A stretch of DNA of 64,000 nucleotides from an uncultured Planctomycetaceae bacterium (GTDB lineage: Bacteria > Planctomycetota > Planctomycetia > Planctomycetales > Planctomycetaceae), in the NCBI GenBank assembly GCA_943787265.1, contig CALSLT010000021.1, forward strand, positions 62,001 to 126,000. The letters are read 5' to 3'. This document shows, piece after piece, positions 1 through 9,939 of this stretch (the stretch's first letter is position 1; the number at the start of each line of letters is the position of its first letter). A program made the translations under genes and the position numbers. The notes beneath the pieces were generated by a model. The model saw only the letters and a list, made by a program, of their open reading frames with translations. It searched no databases and was not told the DNA's origin.

Positions 1-3000
1 GCCGCCGTGGAAACTGATCGCGCCGGTCGGACTGGCCATCGTCGCACTGATTGCGTTTCTGGTCACACGCCCCGATCCCGCCGCCGAAACGCTGGATTCG
101 GCGACACCGAATATCGTGGACTCCGGGGCACAGGATACTACACCCACTGATGATCCACCGGTTGCTGGCGGCACAAAGCAGTCGTCTCCCGATCGAGACG
201 TTGCTCGCTGGGTGCTGTCGATCGGCGGTGAGGTCGACGTGGTCGTGGACGGCAAGACACTGGGCGTTGCCGACATCCCCGAGCTGCCGACTGACGCGTT
301 TGGGGACGCTGAGTCTGATCAACACAGAAGTGTCAGGAAAAACGCTGGAGCAAATTCAGGGATTGCCTCTTGTTATTCTGAGCATCGGAGGGACAGCAAT
401 CAAAGGCAGCGACCTTGAGCTGCTCAATGGGTTTCCGGAAATTCTCAACCTTACTGTCGACGGTTCACAAGCGTCGGCCGTGGGCGGACAGCACATTGCA
501 CAGTTGAAGGGGATTACAAATTTCACGATCACGGATGGCGAAGGAATGAATTCGGACTTCATTCAGAAAATGGCCGGCCTTGAATCCCTGAGGTTTGACA
601 AGGCCGGAGAGGACGCGGATATCGAGAATCTGAAGGACCTTCCGAAACTGAGTTTCCTGCAACTCCAGTACGCCAGGATCACCGACGCGGCCCTCTCACG
701 GTTTCGGCAACTACCCGCTCTATCGCGTCTGTCTCTCACGTATTGCCCCGAACTGACCGACGAAGGGCTTCGGCACCTGCACGAACTCAAGCAACTGACG
801 AGTCTCGACCTGGCCAGCAACAAAGGGCTGACCGCCGACGGAATCAAGGAACTTACGGCAGCTCTGCCCGGCTGCCGAATCGAATCGGACCACGGCACGT
901 TCGGACCGCCTGCTGTCGCGATGACGCCTGACCGACGCGCGGCGGCGGTCGTCCTGGAACTCGGCGGCACGGTTACTGTTCGATTGGCTTCAGGCGAAAC
1001 GTTGCCGGTCAAAGCTCTCGCGGAACTTCCCACCACTCCGTTCTTCGTGACGGACATCATCCTTGGGAACCTGGAGAGCGTCGATGATGACAGCCTGACT
1101 CACTTTCGAGGACTCAGTGGTTTACTTGGTCTGAATCTGGCGAATGATTCGATCACGGATCGCGGTCTGGCGAATCTGACGAATGAAGGACGTCAGCCAT
1201 TGCCGACTCTGCTACGGCTTTACCTGGATGGGACCTATGTTTCGCAGGACGGTCTGAAATATCTGAGTGGTTCGCGAGACCTTCAGGGCCTGTTGCTCGC
1301 GGAGAGTGCGATCACCAGGGGAGACGTCCTGGGGCAGTTTCCGAAACTGAGTATGCTCAGCGTGGCTCGGACATCGCTTAAAACGAATGAACTGCGGGTT
1401 ATCCGCAAGCTTCCGCAAATGGGGAATCTCAGTATCGATGCCCGCCACTTTTCCGGCGAGACAGCGACTGATATCGCGAGCCTGTCCAGGCTGCATACCT
1501 TGATGTTGTCCGATGCGAACGGCTTTGACTCGAGCATCCTCTCCAGATTGGAATCACTGAAAGTACTCAAAGTTCGCAAATGTGCCGCTGATGCCATTGA
1601 CGGTGCATTCTGGAAATCGGTCGCGGGACTGCGTGGGCTCGAAAATCTGAGTTTTTCGGACGTTACTGATCAGTCACTGGCGGAAGTCTCATCCATGCCT
1701 CAGCTTCGTCGCTTCGAGGTGACATCCAGATCAGTTTCGGGAGCGGCACTCGTGAAAGCGATGTCGAAGTTTCCGAACGTCACATCTCTCACGGTGACAT
1801 ACTCGGAATGGTCCGACGACGACGTCCAGCAACTCCACGGACTGAAGTCGCTTCGGGAACTTAATCTGGCCGGAAACAAGGCCAGCGCCGAGGCCATCAA
1901 ATCGCTGTCTGCCGCACTACCCGACTGCCGAATCATCTCTGACCACGGCACGTTCGGACCGCCAGCTGCCGCGATGTCCCCCGATCGTCATGCGGCGGAG
2001 GTGGTGCTGGAACTCGGCGGTTCAGTTTCTGTTCGAATGGCTTCAGGCGAAACGTTGCCGATCAAAGCTCCCACAGGACTTCCCACAGCCCCGTTCGTTG
2101 TGACGGACATCTTCCTTGGGAACCTGGAGAGCGTCGATGATGACAGCCTGACTCACTTTCGAGGACTCAATGATCTACTTGGTCTCAGCCTGGTGAATGA
2201 CTCGATCACGGATCGCGGTCTGGCGAACCTGACGGATGAAGGACGTCAGCCATTACCGGCTTTGCTACGGCTCTACCTGGACGGAACCGATGTTTCGCAG
2301 GACGGTCTACAATTCCTGAGTGGTTCGCAGGAGCTTCAGGGCCTGTTGATCGCTGAAACGGCCATCACCAGCGGAGACGTGCTTGGGCAGTTTCCGAAGC
2401 TGATGATGCTCGGCCTGTCTAAGACATCGCTTGAAACGAATGAACTGCAAGTTGTCTGCAAGCTTCCTCAACTGGGAGTTTTATATATTGATGCCCGACA
2501 CCTTTCCGGCGAGACGGCGACTGACATTGCTGGCCTTCCAGGACTGAAAGATCTGGTGGTGCACGGTGCGTCATCCAGATTTGACGCGAGTGCACTCGCG
2601 AGAATGGAATCACTGAAATCACTCGTACTTCACAGCAGTGATCCTGAAGCTATTGACGGTGCATTCTGGAAATCCGTCGAGGGATTGTCTGAGCTGGAAA
2701 CTCTGACTTTTACATACGGCGTGACGGACCAGTCGCTGGCGGTAGTCTCGTCAATGCCTCAGCTTCGTGAGTTCACTGTGACATCCAAATCCGTCTCGGG
2801 AGCGGCAGTCGCAAAAGCGATGATGAAGTTTCCGAAGGTCACATCACTCACGGTCAATTTCTCGGACTTGTCCGATGACGATGTCCGGCAACTCCACGGC
2901 CTGAAGTCGCTTCGCCATCTCAATCTGCCGGGAAACAAGGCCAGCGCCGAGGCCATCAAAGCCCTGTCTGCCGCACTACCGACTTGCCGGATCATCTCGG

Positions 3001-6000
3001 ACCACGGCACGTTCGGGCTACCTGCTGCCGCGATGAGCCCCGACCGCCGCGGAGCCGAATGGGTGTTGTCGATTGGTGGCAGCATCGGCATTGATATGCC
3101 TGACGGAACGAGACTTGAGGTTGAAGATCGCAAGGACCTGCCCGACGGCTTGTTTGTGGTGAGGGTTGTCGAGGTCCAGAAACTTCCGCAAGTGACGGAC
3201 GATGGGCTGATAAACCTTCGTGGTTGCTCGCAGTTGGGGGCATTTTTTGCCTACGACACGGAGATCACGGATCAAGGTCTGGCGAACCTGACCGACGAAG
3301 GACGTCAACCACTTGAGAACCTGGCAACGCTGTTTATTGCGAGGACCAAAGTTTCCGATACAGGTCTGCAATATCTCGCCGGCAGCAAGGAACTCTTGTA
3401 TCTGGATATCCAATCAAACCCGGTCAGTGACGGATCATTGCTGGGGAATTATCGTCAACTCAGCACCCTGGACATTGTCCGTTCGAAGATTTCGGCGGAG
3501 GAACTTTCGATCCTGCAGGGACTGCCACTGTTAAGAAAGTTGAGCGTTGATGGGCGACAACTGGAAGGTGTTGGAAGCCAGCATGTTTCGTCGCTGAACA
3601 AGCTGTCGGAACTCATTGTCCAGTATCCGTGGCAGGGATTCGACGGCGCGGTGCTGCGGGAACTCGAGGGATTGACGAAGCTGGGGCTGCTTGAATTGCC
3701 CGAGGGACAGTTGGAGAACATTCTGTGGGCGGCTGTGGCTAGTGTGCCGACACTTGAAAACTTGCATTTATATGGGGATGGGGTCACAGATGCGTCGATC
3801 GGAAAGATGCCGGCCCTGCCAGAACTGAAGGTTCTGACACTCAGGAATGGCGAGGAAAAATTCAGCGGCGAAACGATCGCAGCGGCCGTTCGCTTCGCTC
3901 CAGCTTTGCAGGAACTGGTCGTTTCCCACGATGAGTTAAACGATGGTGATGCCAAATCTCTTGAATCTCTGACGCAGCTAACGCGACTGACAGTCACCGA
4001 CAACGACATCACCGCCGCCGCCATCGAGTCGCTGCGCAAGGCACTGCCAAACTGCCGCATTATCTCTGATCATGGCACGTTCAAGCCGGCCGTTGCCGCT
4101 ATGCGCCCCGATCGTCGCGCGGCGGAAGCTGCGTTGAAGCTTGGCGGTTCGGTGGTTGTTCGAGATGCCGCGGGCAGCATGGTGAGTATCACGGATTCCG
4201 GAAAGCTTCCGGCAGAGCCATTCGTCGTGACAAAGATTGATCTCTCGGAAAAGAAGAATATCGAAGATGAGTTTCTGGCAAACTTTCGCGGGCTGAAAAA
4301 ACTGGAGATTCTGATCCTGACCGAAACTTCGGTTACCGACCGAGGCCTGGCGAATCTCACCGATGAAGGGAGGCAACCACTCCCGTCCCTGCAGCGGCTT
4401 GACCTGGACGGCACAAAGATTTCCCAGACGGGTCTTAAGTTTCTGAGTGGCTCGCATGCTCTGTGGGAGCTGTTACTTAATGGGACTGCCATTTCCCAAT
4501 CGCCCGTGCTGGGGCAGTTTCCAAATCTCACTGTGTTCGACATCGCCGATACTTCACTCACATCAGATGATCTGCAGATCATCGCTGAGTTTTCGAATCT
4601 GGAGCGTCTCACGATGGATGCGAGTCGTTTGACTGAAACTGTGACCAGAACCGTCGCTGATCTTTCGAAACTACGTGCGTTGAAACTACGAAATTTGCCT
4701 TCCGATTTTGAGTCAGGCCAACTCGCCAAATTTTCGTTGCTTACGGAACTCTATGTGAACGCTGATGATCACGAGGTGTTTGATGATGAATTCTGGCTGG
4801 CCATCGCAGGCCTTCAAGAACTACACATCCTGATGTGCAAAGGCGTTACTGACGAGTCCCTGGCGAAAGCTCAGGCAGCACCGCAGGTCGAAGTATTGAT
4901 TGTCATGTCGAGGGTGGTGACCGGTGAGGCTTTTGTGAAGTCCATGTCAAACTTCCCGAATGTCAAATCGCTCACGGTCAATTACACGGATTGGACTGAC
5001 GACGACGTCCAGCAGCTCCACGGTCTGAAGTCGCTCGGGAAACTTGATCTGACAAAGAACTCGGCCAGCGTTGAAGCCATCAAGAGGCTGTCCGCCGCTC
5101 TGCCGAAGTGTCAGATCATCTCGGATCATGGGACGTTCGAGCCGTCCGCTGGCGCTATGACGCCCGACCTGCGAACAGCTCAGTGGGTTGTCGCGAATGG
5201 CGGCTCGTGCGTGATCCGTTCGGAAGGTCAGGAACAGGGGCTGGTAATCACGACGCCGGAAGCAATTCCCGATGGACCATTCCGGTTGGTTGAGATCACC
5301 CTCAGCAAGGACGGCATACCGGAAGAAGAATTCGTCAGACTGTCTGGGCTGACGTCGTTGGAAACGGCCTCGCTGACCGACTGCCCGCTGACCGACATGG
5401 GGCTCGCAAATCTACGAGATTCACGGCAACTCATGAGTCTGTCGCTTGGGAATACTCAAGTGACAGACGATGGCCTCGCTGTTCTTGACAGCTTTCCTCA
5501 GTTGAAAGAGTTGACTCTGCCGAACGAAATTACTGACAAGGGGTATGTGCATGTTTTGAAGTGTAAACGGTTGGAGCAACTGGGGGGCTCATTCAGGGCA
5601 ATTGGGGGCCCGAGCCTGAATCGTTTGCCGGAACTTGATCAGCTGCAGATGCTCTACATTTACGGTGTTGATGCATCGTCCACGGCGACCGACGCCAGTC
5701 GTCTGGAAGTGTTTCATCAACTGCCAGAACTGACAGTGTTGCACCTGTTTCGCAGCAAGCTGTCTCGCTCCGTTATTAAAGCTTTGGGGCAAGCACGACA
5801 GATCAGGACTCTCAGCTTGTTTCATTGCGAGATCGAATCTGGGGGCCTTGCCGAATTGGAACGGCTCCGGCATCTGGAAAATTTGAGTCTTGCCGGATCA
5901 GGGCTGTCCGACGAACACGTTGAAGTGCTTTCGAAGTTAACCGGGCTCGATGCACTCGGAGTATCGGACAACGATTTCACATCTGCGGGAATCTCCAGAC

Positions 6001-6068
6001 TCCGCAAAGGACTGCCTGAATGTAAAGTGGTTTCTGATCACGGGACATTCGAGCCTGCCAGCAAATAG
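1..6068 (+). CDS. Membrane-anchored leucine-rich-repeat protein (5' partial, frame break near 302)
   Basis: The gene enters from the left edge. Positions 2-301 read in one frame and give a hydrophobic helix of about 17 residues (14-64, LIAPVGLAIVALIAFLV), a Pro/Asp/Thr-rich linker and the start of a repeat unit (DRDVARWVLSIGG). From about 303 to the stop at 6066-6068 the protein continues in another frame, beginning LGTLSLINTEVSG. The rest is about 1,920 residues of leucine-rich repeats with motifs such as ITDRGLANL and LPxLxxLxL, grouped in super-repeats that each end in S-D-H-G-T-F. In this family LRRs mediate protein-protein contacts. The single helix followed by a long repeat domain suggests an inner-membrane anchor with the repeats outside the cytoplasm. 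Planctomycete Ser/Thr kinases often end this way, so a kinase domain upstream is possible but not visible. An ATG at 51 is in the downstream frame, but its first ~80 residues (Arg/Ser/Trp-rich) look like an out-of-frame shadow. The stop lies 21 bases from convergent rnpA. Confidence 0.8.
188..6055 (+). repeat. Six tandem LRR super-repeats of about 1 kb ending in SDHGTF
   Basis: Each unit starts with a D-R-x-A-x-x-V-L-x-x-G-G segment, runs through about ten LRR-like strands (including SITDRGLANL or a close variant) and closes with C-x-I-I-S-D-H-G-T-F. The closing motif recurs near 887, 1939, 2995, 4066, 5121 and 6039, so full units are about 1.05 kb. Units 2 and 3 are the most alike, for example both carry NLESVDDDSLTHFRGL. 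The first unit is about 300 bases short and contains the frame break. The pattern implies growth by tandem duplication. Confidence 0.85.
296..307 (+). other. Frame break in the LRR gene at a GGGG run
   Basis: Before about 301 the good coding frame has codons starting at positions 2, 5, 8 and so on. After about 303 it is shifted by one. The junction contains TTTGGGG at 299-305. Removing one G would join the two frames as Ala-Phe-Gly-Thr-Leu-Ser. This is either a real frameshift mutation or a homopolymer sequencing error. Confidence 0.7.
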
Positions 6069-6089
6069 GCAGACAGAATTACTTGCTGA

Positions 6090-6461
6090 TCAGCCGCCAA
6101 CTTCACTTATTGCTGGCAGTCGTTTCAGCAGGCGGCGGCAGATTCCCTTGAGGGACCGTTTGTAGTTGTCGACGGTTGCTCCTGAGTTCTGACGTGGGAT
6201 CAGGATCAGATCGAGTCCGACTGGCAGATCGTGCCGGATGTGGCGGAAGGCTTCGCGCATCAGGCGTTTGCGGCGGCCTCGTTTGACGGCGTTGCCGTGC
6301 TTCTTCGAGACACTCAGGCCGCAACGCGTTTCGCCGAGATCGTTCCACGAAGCAAACACCAGCAGGTGGTCGTCGCCGGCGCGGACCTGACCGTCGTAGA
6401 TGTGGCGAAACTCCGCGGACTTGCGGAGCTTCGCCGATTTTGGAAATGAGTAGTCTGGCAT
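6090..6461 (-). CDS. rnpA: Ribonuclease P protein component
   Basis: This 123-residue basic protein is the protein subunit of RNase P. It binds the catalytic RNA and helps it remove 5' leaders from precursor tRNAs in the cytoplasm. The start used here gives MPDYSFPKSAKLRKSAEF, which resembles the usual family N-terminus. The diagnostic Arg/Lys-rich signature follows: GLSVSKKHGNAVKRGRRKRL then MREAFRHIRHDLP, and then the LDLILIPR strand. Length is normal for the family. A longer reading frame reaches 6539, but its extra 26 residues do not look like RnpA and fall partly in an inverted repeat, so I prefer 6461. In many bacteria rpmH (ribosomal protein L34) lies just upstream. Here there is no room or reading frame for it between this gene and the end of the next gene at 6645. 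The gene is convergent with the LRR gene. Confidence 0.95.
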   Translation of the reverse strand: MPDYSFPKSAKLRKSAEFRHIYDGQVRAGDDHLLVFASWNDLGETRCGLSVSKKHGNAVKRGRRKRLMREAFRHIRHDLPVGLDLILIPRQNSGATVDNYKRSLKGICRRLLKRLPAISEVGG

Positions 6462-6474
6462 CGTGGCTTCACAG

Positions 6475-6491
6475 GTCAGGCTCTGCCTGAC
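6475..6491. repeat. Short palindrome GTCAGG-CTCTG-CCTGAC
   Basis: Perfect 6-base arms around a 5-base loop lie immediately upstream of the rnpA start. A near-identical palindrome lies at 6616-6634, which suggests a dispersed intergenic element. It could also form a hairpin in the rnpA leader. Confidence 0.6.
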
Positions 6492-6515
6492 TGAGTTCTG
6501 AGTTCGGAAGGAATG

Positions 6516-6596
6516 AACCACGAAAGACACTAAATACACGAAAGTGTTCTTGTGAAACGTCAGCCTGTTTTCGTGTATTTTGTGTTTTTTGTGGTT
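6516..6596. repeat. Imperfect inverted repeat of CCACGAAAGACAC type
   Basis: The left arm (6516-6543) starts AACCACGAAAGACACTAAAT and the right arm (6568-6596) is its imperfect reverse complement (TTTCGTGTATTTTGTG, then TTTTTTGTGGTT). The arms are separated by about 24 bases. Repeats of this kind are dispersed between genes in several Planctomycetes and related bacteria (from general knowledge, not checked here). The element fills most of the gap between rnpA and the SMP-30 gene and may carry the rnpA promoter or end the upstream transcript. Confidence 0.6.
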
Positions 6597-6615
6597 GGAA
6601 ATTCTCGGAGCACCT

Positions 6616-6634
6616 CGTCAGGCGGAGCCTGACG
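6616..6634. terminator. Palindrome CGTCAGG-CGGAG-CCTGACG after the SMP-30 gene
   Basis: Perfect 7-base arms with a 5-base loop begin about 10 bases past the stop of the minus-strand SMP-30 gene. There is no clear T-run, so a role as terminator is only a guess. It shares its core with the palindrome at 6475-6491. Confidence 0.35.
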
Positions 6635-6644
6635 TACGGGATGC

Positions 6645-8864
6645 TCAATTGTTGATCAGCAGGTTGACGCCCTTCTTGTTGCCGAGGGCGATGTCCAGGT
6701 CGCCGTCTCCGTCGAAGTCGATCGTCAGGAACTGAGTGCCGACTCCCGTGTCGCGGCCAGCGGCGATTTCGTGGCGGGTAAAACTCGGAGCTTTGCCTTT
6801 GGCTCGTTTGACTTCGTACCAGAACATTCTGGTGGTGTCTCGGGCTCCCGGATCGCCGCCGTTGTGAGCGTAGAAGCGTTTGCCGGTCACGATGTCTCGC
6901 TGACCGTCTCCGTTGATGTCGACATATTCAACGGCGTGGGTTTGTGAGAAGGAATCGTCGATTGTGTGAGCTTTGAATTGTGGTTTGTCATTGCCGCCGA
7001 CATTTTCGAACCACCACACGCCGTGAGCATGGGCCGAGCATCCGATGAGGTCGTTGTCGCCGTCCATGTCCAGGTCTTCGACGTTGATGTCCGAAACCTT
7101 CTCCGGATGCACGCCGTCCTTCGCGAGTGCGTACGGATGGAATGCCCACTTGCCGGATGTCGGATTTTTCGGTTGTTCCCACCAGCCGTGAGCGATCAGG
7201 ACATCGGCGCGGCCGTCGTTGTTCAGGTCTCCATGTCCGAGGCCGTGGTAATACTTGAACGTTCCGTTTGAGTGAGGTTCGCCTGGATCGCTGATCGCGT
7301 GAAATTTCCACTTCTTCGTGACGTCGCCTTTGGGGATTTCGACGAAGCCCATTTCACCTTGAGCGGGCGAACCCTTCGCCACGTCGAGAGCTGAGCCGAT
7401 CACGAATTCCGGTTTCCCGTCGCCGGTGATGTCAGCGAATTCGGGCGACTCGTTACAGATGCTGTGCCAGATTTCGTGCTCGGCCCAATGATCGCTCGGC
7501 TTGCCGGGGTTCTTGTACCAGTGGAACGGTGCCCCGGGGAAGCCGACGACGATGATGTCCTGCCTGCCGTCTCCGTCGATGTCGCGGGCGTAGTTGCAGA
7601 AGCTGTTGCTGTAGCCTTTGCCGGCGACGAACGATCCGACGTCGCGGAAGCCGTGCATCTTCCAGCCGGACTGGCCGAGCTTCTTTGGAGCTTCGTACCA
7701 GACATCGCCCGCGACGACGTCGTTGTTTCCGTCTCCGTTGAAGTCTCCAACGGCGACGCCTTCGGAACGGAACTCGGGATCAAGTTCGATGCGCGTCCAG
7801 TCGTGGTCCGTGTTGGCGTCGAAAAACGGAATGTGAAAGCCCTGGGCCTTCAGCTTGATTCGGTGCAGACTGACGCCGACCGTGACGTAAAGTGTGCTGA
7901 TTTCGCTGCCGATTCCGAATTCGACGTTGCTCGGCAGGCCCTCCGGCGTGCCTTCGGGATCCTGATTCTCAGGGCCGGTCGCGATGAACGCGATTTCTTT
8001 GCCCTTCGGATCGACAACCTGGACCCCGGGACGTTTCAGGCTGCGAGACGTCAGGTAGAGATTACCGGCCGCGTCGATGCAGATGCCGTCGGCGCTGGAT
8101 TGGTCGCCGTAGTCGACGAGCGTTTTTCGGTCTCCATTGATCAGACCGTCGGCACCCAGGGGAAATGCGTAGATCTTCATCGCTCCAGGAGTCGGCTTTT
8201 CGTCGCTGACTCCGATGGCGTCCGTTCCGTTGTTGTGGTCGACAACGTAGAGCGTTTTCTGGTCAGGACTCAGGGCGATGCCGTTTGGCTTTTCGACGTT
8301 GTGAGTAACCTCGACGACGGAGCCCTCTGTGCTAATTCGGTAGACGGCCCGGTGTTCGAGTTCTCGCGTTTCGTGGCCGAGGTAGCGGGGATCGGTGAAA
8401 TAAACCCGCCCGTCGGCGTCAAGGACCAGGTCGTTGCAGGCGTTCAGTTTTTTGCCGCCGATGTTGTCGCACAGAACTTCACGTTTGCCCGAGGCGATGT
8501 CGTATCGCGAAATCGCTCGACCACCGAAATCAGCACCCTCGGCTGCCAGCAGTCGACCATAAGCGTCAAAAGCCAAACCGTTGGACTTGTGGCTGTTCTC
8601 GGCAAAGACCGTCGTCTTACCGCTTTTGGGATCGAAGCGAAGGATTCGACCTTTATTTTCCTTCTGGGTGATGTCCGAAAAGTAAATTGATCCGTCCGGT
8701 GCGACAGCCGGCCCTTCGGTCAGGCCACCTTCGATTCCGGTTTCTCGGGTGAATAGTTTTTCGAGTTTCGCTCCATCAGGAGCGATCGGGTTCTGGGCGT
8801 TCGTCGAGGCGACGTCGGCCGCAATCAGACCGAGGGTTACGAAAGTTAGAGTCAGCATTCTCAT
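6645..8864 (-). CDS. Secreted SMP-30/gluconolactonase-like protein fused to FG-GAP repeats
   Basis: This is a 739-residue protein with an N-terminal signal peptide (about residues 1-23, MRMLTLTFVTLGLIAADVAS), so it is exported. Residues ~30-345 form an SMP-30/gluconolactonase/LRE beta-propeller. It shows the expected metal-ligand segments: GLTEGPAVAPDG (Glu), KPNGIALSPD (Asn) and SADGICIDAAG (Asp). Family members hydrolyse lactones such as gluconolactone. From ~360 to the end are FG-GAP/VCBS repeats with calcium-type loops (GDFNGDGNNDVV, DIDGDGRQDII, DLNNDGRADVL, DINGDGQRDIV, DFDGDGDLDIA). These usually form an integrin-like propeller for adhesion or substrate contact. The start at 8864 is chosen for the signal peptide and for an AGGAG at 8875-8879, ten bases upstream. 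The frame is open further upstream, but the extra 58 residues are not signal-like. It is divergent from the gene at 9079. The substrate is unknown. Confidence 0.88.
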   Translation of the reverse strand: MRMLTLTFVTLGLIAADVASTNAQNPIAPDGAKLEKLFTRETGIEGGLTEGPAVAPDGSIYFSDITQKENKGRILRFDPKSGKTTVFAENSHKSNGLAFDAYGRLLAAEGADFGGRAISRYDIASGKREVLCDNIGGKKLNACNDLVLDADGRVYFTDPRYLGHETRELEHRAVYRISTEGSVVEVTHNVEKPNGIALSPDQKTLYVVDHNNGTDAIGVSDEKPTPGAMKIYAFPLGADGLINGDRKTLVDYGDQSSADGICIDAAGNLYLTSRSLKRPGVQVVDPKGKEIAFIATGPENQDPEGTPEGLPSNVEFGIGSEISTLYVTVGVSLHRIKLKAQGFHIPFFDANTDHDWTRIELDPEFRSEGVAVGDFNGDGNNDVVAGDVWYEAPKKLGQSGWKMHGFRDVGSFVAGKGYSNSFCNYARDIDGDGRQDIIVVGFPGAPFHWYKNPGKPSDHWAEHEIWHSICNESPEFADITGDGKPEFVIGSALDVAKGSPAQGEMGFVEIPKGDVTKKWKFHAISDPGEPHSNGTFKYYHGLGHGDLNNDGRADVLIAHGWWEQPKNPTSGKWAFHPYALAKDGVHPEKVSDINVEDLDMDGDNDLIGCSAHAHGVWWFENVGGNDKPQFKAHTIDDSFSQTHAVEYVDINGDGQRDIVTGKRFYAHNGGDPGARDTTRMFWYEVKRAKGKAPSFTRHEIAAGRDTGVGTQFLTIDFDGDGDLDIALGNKKGVNLLINN

Positions 8865-8874
8865 CAGAGGGGCA

Positions 8875-8879
8875 CTCCT
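8875..8879 (-). promoter_or_regulatory. Ribosome binding site AGGAG for the SMP-30 gene
   Basis: On the minus strand AGGAG lies ten bases before the ATG at 8864. This supports the shorter start over the 797-codon open frame. Confidence 0.6.
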
Positions 8880-9067
8880 GGGATGTATTCGGCAGGACTG
8901 TCGTCGCGAAACTCGCTGTCGTGTCGCGAGTTGCAGGACTGGAATGTTTGCAACCGCTAACGCTGCTCGCCAGTCAAGCGACCCTGGAAGTCTGCAGGAT
9001 GCCAAACCGTGCCGTTGCATCTGGCTGGCTGCGGTCACAGAATTCAGAGTTCAACATGCCTCGTTGC

Positions 9068-9073
9068 AGGGAG
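9068..9073 (+). promoter_or_regulatory. Ribosome binding site AGGGAG deciding a GTG start
   Basis: AGGGAG ends five bases before the GTG at 9079. No comparable site precedes the upstream ATG at 8749, whose frame overlaps the divergent gene. Confidence 0.6.
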
Positions 9074-9078
9074 CCGCC

Positions 9079-9939
9079 GTGAGTGCTGCCGACACTTTTG
9101 AGATTGACCAGCCACGTCCTTCTAAAAGTGCATGGCTGCAGCACTGGGACTGGTTTCTGGTGCTCAGCGTGGCGTGGTTGTTGTTTGATCTTTTCATGCA
9201 GCCGGTGCTGAGCATCGTGATGGCGTCGTTCAAGTTTGGGTGGAACGATTTTGCGAATGGCTTCTGGTTGTGGCGAAAAGATCCGAATTTCCGCCGCGGC
9301 CGCACGAGCCTCGTCTTCTATATGGCGACCGGGCTGTGGCGAATAACGGTGACGACGTTTGCCATTACTCTGCTCGGCCTTTTGGTATTTGGTTTCTGGT
9401 TGGCAATGAATCCCCAGGAACGAGCCGCCAATGCGAAGCAGGGCAACGACATCCTGACGGGCGTGTCGATGATGATTGTTTCGTGCTGTTTTGTTCTGTC
9501 ATCAGTGTCGACGTGGCTGGCGATTTCGATGGGGCTTAAGAATCGGGTTCGAGTCTGGATCGACTCGACGGTTCGATATTCCAGGCGGAATCGCATCTGG
9601 CCACCGCAGCCGCATGGGAAGAATCAGGTGAGTCGAGCGGTCACAAGTTCGCTTGTCTTTCTGTCGACAATTCTGATCGGGGGGGCAATTGGAGTACTTG
9701 GTGCGGCTGCCAGGCGAGCTGGGCCGGTTTCCGAATGGCTGATCGCATTGCCGATTCTGGCAACGATTGGGTGCGGTGTGATTCTACTGGCTGGGCGAAG
9801 CTGGCTGCTAAGAAAGCTCGCCGCGACGTCACCCTCCGACTGCTGGGCGGCTGAAGTCTCAGGTGGGGCAGGAATTGAGCAACTGAGTGAGCCTTTGCAG
9901 GATTCAGATTCTGAGCCTGATTTCATACCTGACGCGTGA
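9079..9939 (+). CDS. Five-helix membrane protein of unknown function
   Basis: I do not recognise this 286-residue protein. It has a short acidic/polar N-terminus (SAADTFEIDQPRPSKSAW) and five likely membrane helices at about residues 25-48, 88-110, 125-150, 188-210 and 219-238. A basic loop lies between helices 3 and 4 (LKNRVRVWIDSTVRYSRRNR), probably on the cytoplasmic side. The tail is acidic (SDSEPDFIPDA). A cytoplasmic or linker segment between helices 1 and 2 holds an aromatic/basic stretch (GFWLWRKDPNFRRGR). No catalytic motif is evident. The GTG start is chosen for the AGGGAG at 9068-9073. An in-frame ATG at 8749 would add 110 Arg/Cys-rich residues overlapping the divergent gene and looks spurious. 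The gene seems to be transcribed alone. Confidence 0.75.
   Translation: MSAADTFEIDQPRPSKSAWLQHWDWFLVLSVAWLLFDLFMQPVLSIVMASFKFGWNDFANGFWLWRKDPNFRRGRTSLVFYMATGLWRITVTTFAITLLGLLVFGFWLAMNPQERAANAKQGNDILTGVSMMIVSCCFVLSSVSTWLAISMGLKNRVRVWIDSTVRYSRRNRIWPPQPHGKNQVSRAVTSSLVFLSTILIGGAIGVLGAAARRAGPVSEWLIALPILATIGCGVILLAGRSWLLRKLAATSPSDCWAAEVSGGAGIEQLSEPLQDSDSEPDFIPDA

Larger units (their letters stand above)
8865..9078. promoter_or_regulatory. Divergent intergenic region with a hairpin and direct repeat
   Basis: The region separates the minus-strand SMP-30 gene from the plus-strand membrane gene, so it should hold both promoters. An inverted repeat AACTCGC (8910-8916) / GCGAGTT (8926-8932) has a 9-base loop. 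It is flanked by two copies of GCAGGACT (8892-8899 and 8933-8940). This symmetrical arrangement could be an operator, but I see no clear promoter boxes. Confidence 0.35.

Noticed and set aside
51-300. ATG at 51 as the start of the LRR protein
   Set aside because: The residues it gives before about 303 are Arg/Trp/Ser-rich and unlike the repeat, while the other frame there gives a membrane helix and a proper repeat start.
6462-6539. Longer rnpA start at 6539
   Set aside because: The extra 26 residues do not match the family and begin inside an inverted repeat.
7464-8690. Plus-strand open frame of 408 codons
   Set aside because: It is opposite the well-supported SMP-30/FG-GAP gene, and its Val/Asp/Ala-rich product has no recognisable domain.
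8749-9078. Upstream ATG for the five-helix membrane protein
   Set aside because: It would overlap the divergent SMP-30 gene start and add Arg/Cys-rich sequence. The GTG at 9079 has a good ribosome site.
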